Below, piece by piece: positions 38,045-47,100 of a stretch of DNA of 64,000 bases (position 1 is its first letter; every line of letters starts with the position of its first letter). The position numbers and the translations under genes were made by a program. Source of the DNA: Agrobacterium tumefaciens (GTDB taxonomy: Bacteria; Pseudomonadota; Alphaproteobacteria; Rhizobiales; Rhizobiaceae); assembly GCF_017726655.1 (NCBI RefSeq), contig NZ_CP072308.1:2176501-2240500 (forward strand). Reading direction: 5' to 3'. The notes beneath the pieces were generated by a model. That model was not told where the DNA came from. It was given only the letters and a program-made list of their open reading frames with translations, and did no database searches.

Positions 38045-39826
38045 ATGAGCGATAAGACACCCATGCGCCGGCTGCGATCGCAGGACTGGTTCGACAACCC
38101 TGATCACCTCGACATGACGGCGCTCTATCTGGAGCGCTTCATGAATTATGGCGTAACGCCGGAAGAGCTTCGCTCCGGCAAGCCTGTCATCGGTATCGCC
38201 CAGAGCGGCAGCGACCTCACGCCCTGCAACCGGGTGCATGTGGAACTTGTCAAGCGGGTGCGCGATGGCATCCGCGACGCGGGCGGCATTCCGATCGAGT
38301 TTCCGACGCATCCGATGTTTGAAAACTGCAAGCGCCCAACGGCCGCCCTCGATCGCAATCTGGCCTATTTAAGCCTGGTTGAAGTGCTTTATGGCTATCC
38401 GCTTGACGGCGTCGTTCTGACCACCGGTTGCGACAAGACCACGCCTTCAGCGCTGATGGCGGCAAGCACCGTCGATATTCCGGCCATCGTCCTATCTGGT
38501 GGTCCGATGCTCGACGGCTATCATGATGGCGATCTTGTGGGTTCCGGCACCGTCATCTGGCGCATGCGCCGCAAGTATGGCGCTGGCGAAATCACCCGCG
38601 AGGAGTTTTTGCAAGCGGCGCTCGAATCGGCGCCCTCGGTAGGGCATTGCAACACCATGGGCACGGCCTCCACCATGAACGCCCTTGCGGAAGCGCTCGG
38701 GATGTCGCTCACCGGCTGCGGCGCCATTCCTGCCGCCTACCGCGAGCGAGGGCAGATGGCCTATCGGACCGGCCGTCGTGCCGTTGAACTGGTCGTCGAG
38801 AACATCAAGCCCTCTGACATCATGACGCGCGAAGCCTTCCTGAATACGATCCGCGTCAATTCGGCCATTGGCGGTTCCACCAATGCGCAGCCGCATCTGG
38901 CGGCCATGGCAAAACATGCGGGCGTCGAGCTGCGCGAAGAGGACTGGCAGGTCCACGGCTACGACATCCCGTTGCTGGCGAACGTTCAGCCGGCCGGCAA
39001 ATGGCTGGGGGAGAAATATCATCGCGCCGGCGGCACGCCTGCCATCATGTGGGAGCTTCTGAAGGCTGGTAAACTCGACGGCAACTGTCCGACGGTGACC
39101 GGCAAAACCGTGGCGGAGAATCTGGAAGGCCGTGAATCGACCGACCGCGATGTGATCCTGCCCTACGACCAGCCGCTGAAGGAGCGCGCCGGTTTCCTCG
39201 TGCTCAAGGGAAATCTCTTCGATTTCGCCATCATGAAAACAAGCGTGATCTCGGCGGAGTTTCGCCAGCGTTATCTCAGCGAGCCGGGCCGCGAAGGCAT
39301 TTTCGAAGGCAAATGTGTGGTCTTCGATGGTTCGGAAGACTATCACGCGCGCATCAACGATCCCTCGCTTGATATTGATGAGCGCACGATTCTCGTCATT
39401 CGCGGCGCAGGGCCGCTTGGATGGCCGGGATCGGCCGAAGTCGTCAACATGCAGCCGCCGGATGCCCTGTTGCGAAAAGGAATCACCAGCCTGCCCACGA
39501 TCGGCGATGGCCGGCAGTCTGGAACGGCGGACAGCCCGTCCATCCTCAACGCCTCGCCGGAAAGTGCGGCCGGCGGTGGGCTGGCGTGGCTGCGCACCGG
39601 TGACGTAATCCGCATTGACTTCAACAAGGGTGAGTGCAACGCGCTGGTGCCGGATGAAGAGCTCAACGCCCGCAAGGCCGATGGCATTCCCGTCGTGCCT
39701 GCGGATGCGACGCCCTGGCAACGCATCTATCGCCGATCCGTCACGCAGCTTTCGGATGGGGCGGTGTTGGAAGGCGCTGCGGATTTCCGCCGGATTGCCG
39801 AGAAAATGCCCCGGCACAATCACTGA
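38045..39826 (+). CDS. IlvD/Edd-family sugar-acid (pentonate) dehydratase
   Basis: This 593-aa Fe-S dehydratase has cysteines at 61 (LTPCN), 129 (TTGCDKTTP) and 202 (GHCNTMG), the three cluster ligands of this family. A serine in [13 protein letters not shown] (Ser492) corresponds to the active-site serine of arabinonate and xylonate dehydratases. Length and motifs fit the pentonate dehydratase branch rather than IlvD (dihydroxyacid) or Edd (gluconate-6-P). It would make a 2-keto-3-deoxy acid, the substrate type of the XylX-like enzyme in the divergent unit. It starts 9 bp after the upstream stop, with a weak ribosome binding site. Confidence 0.88.
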   Translation: MSDKTPMRRLRSQDWFDNPDHLDMTALYLERFMNYGVTPEELRSGKPVIGIAQSGSDLTPCNRVHVELVKRVRDGIRDAGGIPIEFPTHPMFENCKRPTAALDRNLAYLSLVEVLYGYPLDGVVLTTGCDKTTPSALMAASTVDIPAIVLSGGPMLDGYHDGDLVGSGTVIWRMRRKYGAGEITREEFLQAALESAPSVGHCNTMGTASTMNALAEALGMSLTGCGAIPAAYRERGQMAYRTGRRAVELVVENIKPSDIMTREAFLNTIRVNSAIGGSTNAQPHLAAMAKHAGVELREEDWQVHGYDIPLLANVQPAGKWLGEKYHRAGGTPAIMWELLKAGKLDGNCPTVTGKTVAENLEGRESTDRDVILPYDQPLKERAGFLVLKGNLFDFAIMKTSVISAEFRQRYLSEPGREGIFEGKCVVFDGSEDYHARINDPSLDIDERTILVIRGAGPLGWPGSAEVVNMQPPDALLRKGITSLPTIGDGRQSGTADSPSILNASPESAAGGGLAWLRTGDVIRIDFNKGECNALVPDEELNARKADGIPVVPADATPWQRIYRRSVTQLSDGAVLEGAADFRRIAEKMPRHNH

Positions 39827-39838
39827 CGACGATGACAA

Positions 39839-39870
39839 GTCCCCGGCCAAGACCGGGGATTTTTCTTTTC
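39839..39870 (+). terminator. terminator of the denD-dehydratase operon
   Basis: Arms TCCCCGG and CCGGGGA, with a 6-nt loop, are followed by TTTTTCTTTT on the plus strand, 13 bp past the dehydratase stop codon. Confidence 0.93.
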
Positions 39871-39946
39871 GAGGTGGTTTCGCGATTTGTTTTGACCTCC
39901 TAATGTACCGGCGAATCCACACGACATTCGCGGACTGGGGCAGGGC

Positions 39947-40921
39947 ATGACAGATATTTCGATGATTGAGGCAGCGCGTCAGCGCATTGGCAACGAGGCG
40001 GTGCGGACCCCGCTGCTCACATCACCCTTTCTGGACGAAATTGCCGGACGAAAGCTTTTCGTGAAGGCGGAATGCCTGCAAAGGACCGGGTCTTTCAAGT
40101 TTCGTGGTGGGTGGTCGGCGGTGTCAGGCCTGCCGGCCGAGAAGCGCGCCAGGGGCGTGATCGCCTTTTCCTCCGGCAACCATGCGCAGGGCGTGGCGCT
40201 TGCGGCGAAACTGCACGGCGTTCCCGCCGTCATCATCATGCCGTCGGATGCGCCGAAGATCAAAATCGACAATACGCGCGCTTATGGCGCGGAGGTGGTG
40301 CTCTATGACCGGGCGCATGAAGACCGTGACGCCATTGGTGACCGCTTGTCGAGCGAGCGCGGGTTGACGCTGATCAGGCCTTATGACGAGCCACTGGTGA
40401 TTGCGGGGCAGGGGACGGTCGGGCTTGAAATCGCCGAGCAGGGCGCCGAACTCGGCATCGATGCCGCCGAGGTTCTGGTTCCGTGCGGCGGCGGCGGCTT
40501 GACCTCGGGCATCTCTCTTGCGCTTGCCGTGAATGCCGCGAAGTACAAGGTGAGAACGGCAGAACCGGAGCGATTTGATGACGTGGCCCGTTCGCTGGCC
40601 GCAGGCAATATTGAGCGGAATGCAACGACATCCGGTTCGATCTGCGATGCGATCGTTACGCCGCAACCCGGTAACATCACCTTTCCCATCATGGTAAGGC
40701 ATTGCGGCGAGGGCTTGGCCGTCACCGAGGAGGAGGCGCTGCGGGCAATGGTTCTTGCCTTCAACCGACTGAAGATCGTCGTTGAACCGGGTGGCGCGGT
40801 TGCACTTGCGGCGGCGCTGTTTCATGGCGATGAGCTGGAAAGCGAGACGGTGATTGCCGTTGCGTCAGGCGGTAACGTTGATCCGGGGATCATGGCTGAC
40901 GCCCTCTCCCGCTTCGGCTGA
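39947..40921 (+). CDS. PLP-dependent threonine/serine dehydratase family protein
   Basis: This 324-aa fold-type II PLP enzyme has the Schiff-base lysine in GSFKFRGG (Lys51), the asparagine loop SSGNHAQGVA and the phosphate-binding loop PCGGGGLTSG. Family members deaminate threonine or serine, or act as serine racemases or hydroxyaspartate dehydratases. The lack of the regulatory ACT domain points to a catabolic or racemase type. It sits after the sugar-acid island but behind its terminator, so it is probably separate. It is convergent with the LhgO-like gene. Confidence 0.87.
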   Translation: MTDISMIEAARQRIGNEAVRTPLLTSPFLDEIAGRKLFVKAECLQRTGSFKFRGGWSAVSGLPAEKRARGVIAFSSGNHAQGVALAAKLHGVPAVIIMPSDAPKIKIDNTRAYGAEVVLYDRAHEDRDAIGDRLSSERGLTLIRPYDEPLVIAGQGTVGLEIAEQGAELGIDAAEVLVPCGGGGLTSGISLALAVNAAKYKVRTAEPERFDDVARSLAAGNIERNATTSGSICDAIVTPQPGNITFPIMVRHCGEGLAVTEEEALRAMVLAFNRLKIVVEPGGAVALAAALFHGDELESETVIAVASGGNVDPGIMADALSRFG

Positions 40922-40933
40922 TTGACGGCGCTA

Positions 40934-42037
40934 TCAGGTTTCAAGCCGTCTTGCGACTTCCGCGGCGATTGCCATCGAAGCGGTCAGCCCGGGGCTCTCG
41001 ATCCCGAAGAGATTGACCAGGCCGGGCATGCCATGGGTTTCCGCTCCGTCGATGCGAAAGTCCATGGCGGGATCGTCCGGCCCGGAAATCTTCGGCCTTA
41101 TGCCCGCATAGGCAGGCGCAAGAGCATCCTGCGGCAAGCCTGGCCAATAACGCTTTATCGCATCGCCGAAACCCTCCATGCGACGGGCATCGACGGCGTA
41201 GTCTATGGCGTCGACCCATTCCACATCAGGCCCGAACCGGGCCTGCCCGGCAAGGTCCAGCGTCAGGTGCACGCCAAGCCCGTGTGCGTGAGGCGCGGGA
41301 TAGATCAACCGCGAAAAAGGCGATTTGCCTGCCAGCGAAAAATAGCTGCCTTTGGCAAAACGCGCCTGCGGGATCACCTCCGCCGGCAGTCCCTCTATCG
41401 CCCTTGCCACCATGGGCGCAACAAGCCCGGCGGAATTGACGAGCAGCCGGCAGGTGAGGCTCGCGGGCTCCCTGCCACCCACGAAAACGAGATAATGACC
41501 GCCCCTCGCTTCCGCTCTCTCGAACGGCGCGTTGAGAGCAAGTGCCGCCCCATGGTCTTCCGCCTCACCGAGTAGCGCCAGCATATAGCCGTGGCTGTCG
41601 ATGATACCGGTGGAAGGGGACAGCAGTGCGGAGACGCAGGCAAGGGCTGGTTCGAGTGCACGGGCGTGCGTTGCCTCGATCAGTCGCAGATCGTCGCAGC
41701 CATTGGCTCTGCCTTTCTCGCGCAGCGCGGTAAGCAGCGGCGTTTCGTCATCGGTTGTAGCGACGATGAGCTTACCGCAACGGCGATGCGCGACGCCGTG
41801 CGTCCGGCAGAAATCATAAAGCCGTTCTTTTCCCTCGACACAGAGTTTCGCCTTGAGGCTGCCGGGTGGGTAATAAAGGCCCGCGTGGATGACCTCACTG
41901 TTGCGCGATGAGGTTGCCGAGCCAAATTCATTCGCGCTTTCGAGAATGATGACCGAACGACCACGCATCGACAGTTCACGGGCGATCGCAAGGCCAATGA
42001 CCCCCGCTCCGATGATGATGGCGTCGATGTCAATCAT
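40934..42037 (-). CDS. LhgO-like FAD-dependent oxidoreductase
   Basis: This 367-aa FAD-dependent DAO-family protein has N-terminal GAGVIGLAIAREL (dinucleotide-binding) and the SSRNSEVIHAGLYYPPGSLKA block typical of L-2-hydroxyglutarate dehydrogenases. The C-terminal GIRPKISGP and LFGIESPGLTAS also fit. LhgO oxidises L-2-hydroxyglutarate to 2-oxoglutarate at the membrane. The exact substrate is not proven. Its stop is 12 bp from the convergent dehydratase's stop. Confidence 0.84.
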   Translation of the reverse strand: MIDIDAIIIGAGVIGLAIARELSMRGRSVIILESANEFGSATSSRNSEVIHAGLYYPPGSLKAKLCVEGKERLYDFCRTHGVAHRRCGKLIVATTDDETPLLTALREKGRANGCDDLRLIEATHARALEPALACVSALLSPSTGIIDSHGYMLALLGEAEDHGAALALNAPFERAEARGGHYLVFVGGREPASLTCRLLVNSAGLVAPMVARAIEGLPAEVIPQARFAKGSYFSLAGKSPFSRLIYPAPHAHGLGVHLTLDLAGQARFGPDVEWVDAIDYAVDARRMEGFGDAIKRYWPGLPQDALAPAYAGIRPKISGPDDPAMDFRIDGAETHGMPGLVNLFGIESPGLTASMAIAAEVARRLET

Positions 42038-42172
42038 ATCGTCCTGCCATGCAAATTGCGTTTGAACAAACGTCCTGCCGCCGCGTTAATATTTGACGTT
42101 GGGTAGATTGATGCTTGTTGGGAGGCAAGTGGCGACCCCTATTTTTCCCGACAGGCGCTTCTTATAGAATTC

Positions 42173-42204
42173 TATCTCTCCTTAAACGGCGGGGAAGAGA
42201 GATA
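42173..42204 (+). promoter_or_regulatory. 5'UTR hairpin before the microprotein gene
   Basis: TATCTCTC and GAGAGATA are perfect 8-base arms with a 16-nt loop, 60 nt upstream of the microprotein start. The loop contains a G-rich stretch. It could act in mRNA stability or regulation. Confidence 0.35.
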
Positions 42205-42263
42205 TTGTTGATCCAAGATGAGCGATGCCCGCTTCAGATGGGCAAGCAGGAAGGGAGTGTACA

Positions 42264-42407
42264 ATGTCTTATTCCAAGGCAGGAAAAGTAAAAGACTTTG
42301 TCTCGCAGCCCCAGTCGCCGCGTAGCTGGAGAGATTCGGTTCATGCGGCCCTCGTTGGCGTCTGCATGGCCTTCGTCGCCGCCGTCATTCTTGGTCTCGT
42401 TCCCTGA
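42264..42407 (+). CDS. 47-aa single-span membrane microprotein
   Basis: A small open frame starts at an ATG preceded by AAGGGAG with ideal spacing and is followed directly by a strong terminator at 42436-42466, which makes it a convincing short gene. The product has a basic, hydrophilic N-terminal part (about 27 residues) and one hydrophobic C-terminal helix with Ala/Val/Leu/Gly ending near LGLVP. It probably sits in the inner membrane with the N-terminus inside. I do not recognise a family. It has its own leader with a hairpin. Confidence 0.75.
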   Translation: MSYSKAGKVKDFVSQPQSPRSWRDSVHAALVGVCMAFVAAVILGLVP

Positions 42408-42435
42408 TCCTCCCGATTTTGCCATCAGGGCTCGA

Positions 42436-42466
42436 AAGCCGGTCGCTCCTCCGACCGGCTTTTTTT
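42436..42466 (+). terminator. terminator after the microprotein gene
   Basis: A 10-bp stem (AAGCCGGTCG/CGACCGGCTT) with a 6-nt loop runs into a TTTTTT tract on the plus strand. The minus strand reads A-rich before the stem, so the M20 gene may also use it. Confidence 0.93.
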
Positions 42467-42469
42467 ATG

Positions 42470-43651
42470 TCATCGGGACTTTAGATAGTCCTCCGCCAGT
42501 TCCACCCAGAAAGCGGTTCCGAGCGGCAGGATATCGTCGTTGAAATCGAACTTCGGGTGGTGCAGGGGCGGATCGTTTTCGGTGCGCGCGGTGCCGAGGA
42601 AGAAATAGCAACCGGGCCGCTTTTCCAGCATATAGGCGAAGTCTTCCGCGCCCATCGACGGGCGCTTCATCTCTGCCACGTTTTCGGCACCCGCGAACCG
42701 GCGGGCGAGGTCGGCGACATAATCCGTTTCCGCCTTGTGATTGACGGTGGCGTTATAGCCGCGCTCGTAATCGACGGTGACGCTCATGCCATAGCTGGCC
42801 GCCTGGCCCTCGGCGATCGCACGAATGCGCTTTTCCAGCTCGTCACGCACGCCCGGATCGAAAGAGCGGATGGTCAGCAGCATCTCCGCTGTTTCGGGAA
42901 TGACATTGCTGGCGGCGCCCGCATGGAACGCGCCGACGGTGATCACCGCCGATGATTGCGGATGGATGTTGCGGGATACCACCGTCTGCAGCGCCATGAT
43001 GATGCTCGCGCCGGCAACGATTGGATCGGCCGCGTCCTGTGGTTCGGCACCGTGGCCGCCATAACCCTTGACGGTGATCTTGCATTCATCGACGGCGGCA
43101 AGGATCGGTCCGTCGCGCAGCACGAACTGGCCGAAGGGCAGGCCTGGATCATTATGCAACGCGAACACTGCATCGCAGGGGAAGCGCTCGAACAGGCCGT
43201 CCTCGATCATGATGCGGGCGCCGCCGAAGTTTTCTTCCGCCGGCTGGAAGATGAGGTGCAGCGTTCCGTCGAAATTCTTTCTTTCGGCGATGATCTTCGC
43301 CGCACCCAGCAGCATGGCCGTGTGCCCATCGTGACCGCAGGCGTGCATCACGCCCTGATTGATGCTCGCATAGTCCGCGCCCGTCTCTTCGTGGATCGGC
43401 AGCGCATCGATATCGGCGCGTATGCCAAGCCTGCGTTGGCTGTCACCGTTTCGCAGCGTCGCAACAATGCCGGTGCCGGCAAGACCGCGTGTTACCTCAT
43501 AGCCCATTGTTTCCAACTGTTCGGCGATGAAATCCGAAGTCCTGAATTCCGAAAGGCCGATTTCCGGATTGCGGTGAAGGTGGCGGCGAATGGCAACCAC
43601 GTCGGGCATGTGATTGGCGAAGGAAGCAATGTTTGCGGTCTGTCTGGTCAT
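42470..43651 (-). CDS. M20-family amidohydrolase (hippurate/aminoacylase-like)
   Basis: This 393-aa metallopeptidase of the M20 (HipO/AmhX) group removes N-acyl groups from amino acids or similar amides. Metal and catalytic motifs are GIRADIDALPI, HACGHDGHTAML, QPAEENFGG (the Glu-Glu pair) and GAEDFAYML. The lid domain lies at about 185-300. ATG 43651 has AGGA upstream; a longer frame to 43741 starts in poor context. It is a cytoplasmic protein without a signal peptide. Substrate is unknown. It is monocistronic. Confidence 0.9.
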   Translation of the reverse strand: MTRQTANIASFANHMPDVVAIRRHLHRNPEIGLSEFRTSDFIAEQLETMGYEVTRGLAGTGIVATLRNGDSQRRLGIRADIDALPIHEETGADYASINQGVMHACGHDGHTAMLLGAAKIIAERKNFDGTLHLIFQPAEENFGGARIMIEDGLFERFPCDAVFALHNDPGLPFGQFVLRDGPILAAVDECKITVKGYGGHGAEPQDAADPIVAGASIIMALQTVVSRNIHPQSSAVITVGAFHAGAASNVIPETAEMLLTIRSFDPGVRDELEKRIRAIAEGQAASYGMSVTVDYERGYNATVNHKAETDYVADLARRFAGAENVAEMKRPSMGAEDFAYMLEKRPGCYFFLGTARTENDPPLHHPKFDFNDDILPLGTAFWVELAEDYLKSR

Positions 43652-44161
43652 TTGCAAGTTCCTGGCTACGCCGTCCTTTTCCAGTGCGTTTCCCCTTGGA
43701 CATATCAGGATGTGAAAGGATTCTAAAGTGCCCTTCGCCATAGCGAAAGCCCTTAAAATTCAGCGCTTGCATCCCGCCGCGACCGGTGGCATGGAACTAT
43801 TGATGGTCTGGGGCATTAGCTTCCCTCGGATGTAGCGCGCGCCCCTTGGCGTGCGTTGCCCTTCAGGTCATCAGCGGGGGAATATCGGACTTTGCGCGAA
43901 CAATCTTCGCTGTATGAGCGTGCGCGACTTCCCGAGGGAACGGCAGGGCCGGGCCACTCGATCCCGTTAATCTTGCGCCACACACCCTTCTCTGCTGAAG
44001 CCATCCGTGCCCTGTCCCCGCCTTTAAATGGTTTCGCCCGGTTCACCGAAGGTTCAGGATAGGTCATAAATATAGCGTGGCCCGTTTCGTGTGTGTTCCC
44101 TCCACGGACGAAATGCCGGTCAAGTCGAACAAGTATCCCTTAAGTTCAGAATACGAGCCCG
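43652..44161. other. 510-bp gap upstream of chvB
   Basis: No credible gene. Short frames on both strands (about 43816-44067) lack ribosome binding sites and family resemblance. This region should contain the chvB promoter and long leader. No clear -35/-10 or palindrome was recognised. Confidence 0.4.
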
Positions 44162-47100
44162 ATGTCATTTCATATCACCCCGACCGCCGCCGCCCGTGAT
44201 TCCGAGACGAAGCAGATCGATCATAACGATTCGATCCGCGCGTCCTACATGACGATCGAGGAACTGCATGATGCCGGTGCCGCGCTGTCGCGCGATGGCG
44301 CAGACAGCCTCCCCGGTTTCATGGCGTTCGATTTCTTCGAGCGACATCGTGAAAACGAGAAGGAAATCCTGCGGGTCTATCGGACCACGGCCGTCGACGC
44401 GGAGAACGGGGCGACGATTACGCCGGCGGCGGAGTGGCTGCTGGACAACCATTACGTCATCGAAGAAGCGATCCAGGAAGTGCGCCGCGATTTTCCGCGC
44501 AAATTCTATCGTCAGCTGCCGACAATGACAGTGGGCGGGGTGACGATTCCGCGGGTCATGGCGCTCGGCTGGCTCTATGTCGCCCATACCCACAGCACGG
44601 TGTCGCGCGAAAACATGACGGCTCTGGTTGATGGCTACCAGACATCGAAGACGCTTCAGATCGGCGAGTTGTGGGCGCTGCCCTCCATCATCCGGTTCGT
44701 CCTCATCGAAAATCTTCGCCGTATCTCGATCCGCGTCGAACGTTCGCGCCGCATGCGCCAAAAGGCGAATGAGGTGGTGGATGAGATCATCCGGCTGAAC
44801 GATGCCGAAGCTTCGGCGGCACTTCTGAAACAGGTCGATTCGCTGGTCGATGATCCGACTTTCGCGACGCAGTTCCTCTATCGTCTCCGCAACGGTTCGC
44901 AGACCTCTGGCTTCGCTGTCGCGTGGCTCGAAGAGCGTCTGCATGCCGCTGGCACCGATGCTGAAAACGTCATGATGTCGGAACATAACCGTCTGGCATC
45001 CGGCAATGTGACGATGGGCAATATCGTCAAGAGCTTGCGCGAAATCGACGATACAGAGTGGTCGGTCTGGTTCGAGGAAGTCAGCCATATCGACAAGGTC
45101 CTGCGCGAGGAGACCGACTACGAGGTTCTCGATTTCGGTTCGCGCAACACCTACCGCAACACCATCGAGCTTCTGGCCCGCCGCTCCCCCAAGAGCGAAG
45201 TCGAGGTGGCGCGCGCTGCCGTTGAGATGGCGCGGGCGGATACGCCTGAAGGCGCCGACGACAACCATCGCGTCAACGTCGGTTCTGTGCTCGTCGGCCA
45301 ACGCCGCTTCGAGCTTGAAAAGGCCTTGGCCTATCGGCCGCTGGTGTCGCAGCACATCGTCCGCGCCATGCGCAAGTTCAACTGGCTGGCAATCGCGGCG
45401 CCTGTGCTGCTGATTACCGCCCTTGCCATGCTTGCCGTCGGCTGGTTCCTGGCCAATGCCGGAATGCCCTGGTATGTCGTTGCCGCTTTCCTGCTGATGT
45501 TTGCCCTACCGGCATCGGAAGGTGCGACCGGCCTTTTCAACACACTCGTCACCTTCTTCGTCAAACCCTTCCGCCTGGTCGGGTACGAGTTCAAGAGCGG
45601 CATTCCCGAGGATGCCCGCACGCTCGTCGCCGTGCCGTGCATGCTGACCAGCCGCGACAGCGTCGATGAGATGATGCGCAATATCGAGGTGCATTATCTC
45701 GCCAATCCGCATGGGGAGATTTACTTCTCGCTGGTGAGCGACTGGCGCGATGCTCAGTACGAGCAGTCAGACGACGATATCGAGATCCTCGACTATGCCA
45801 AGCGCGAGCTTGCGACGCTGAACAGCCGCTACGCCTTTGACGGCAAGACCCGTTTTTACCTGCTGCACCGTCGCCGCATCTACAATCCGGCGGAAGGCTG
45901 CTGGATGGGCTGGGAGCGCAAGCGCGGCAAGCTGCACGAGCTGAACATGCTGTTGCGCGGCGACAAGGACACGACGTTCCTCAGCGGCGCGAACATCGTG
46001 CCGGAAGGTGTCAAATATGTCATGACGCTGGACGCCGATACGCGCCTGATGCGCGATGCGGTGACGAAGCTTGTGGGCAAGATGCACCACCCGATCAACC
46101 GCCCGAAGATCGATCCGGTATCGGGCCGTGTCGTCGAAGGTTACGGCCTGCTGCAGCCTCGCGTCACGCCGTCGCTCACAACAGGCAAGGACGCGTCCGT
46201 CTTTCAGCGTGTCTTCTCGATCAACCGTGGTATCGATCCTTACGTCTTCACGGTTTCTGACGTTTACCAGGATCTCACCTCGGAAGGCACCTTCACCGGC
46301 AAGGGTCTTTACGATGTGGATGCGTTCGAAGCGGCTCTGAAGGGCCGTATCGAAGAAAACGCGATCCTCAGCCACGACCTGCTCGAAGGCTCCTTTGCAC
46401 GTTGCGCGCTGGTGACCGATGTGGAGTTGGTCGAGGACTTCCCGACCCGCTACGAAGTCGAAGTGTCGCGCCAGCATCGCTGGGCGCGTGGCGACTGGCA
46501 GCTTCTGCCCTTTATTCTGGACAGCGCCCGTGGCGTGACTGCGATCGGTCGGTGGAAGATGGTCGACAATCTGCGTCGCTCTCTCACGCCGATCGCCTGG
46601 TTCTTCGCGTCGATCCTCGGCTGGTATTTCATGGACCCGCTGGGTGCGCTGATCTGGCAGATCCTGCTGATCTTCTCGTTGTTCGTAGCACCGACGCTCT
46701 CGCTGCTCTCCGGCCTCGTGCCGCGTTCGACCGATATCGTTCCGCAGGCGCATTTCCACACCATCTGGTCGGAAATCAGGGCGACCAATGCACAGGTTGC
46801 GCTGCGTATCGTCTTCATTGCCGATGCCGCCTGCATGATGACGGACGCTATTGCCCGTTCGCTTTACCGTCTGCTTGTCAGCCATAAGCTGATGCTGGAG
46901 TGGCGCACGGCCGCCAGCATGCAGTCCAGCGCGCAGGGAAGCATCATCGACTACTATCGCCAGATGTGGCATGCCCCTGTGGTCGCGATGCTCGGCCTGC
47001 TGTTTGCAGCGCTGCCGGGCGACAATGCCTTCCTGATCGGTATTCCCTTCACAGTCCTGTGGGTCCTGTCACCGGCCGTTGCCTGGTATGTCAGCCAGTC

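Noticed and set aside
29417..39826. The sugar-acid island as a mobile element
   Set aside because: No integrase, transposase, tRNA target or flanking repeats were found; base composition looks like its neighbours.
43816..44067. Small gene upstream of chvB
   Set aside because: Frames exist on both strands but without ribosome binding site, motif or terminator.
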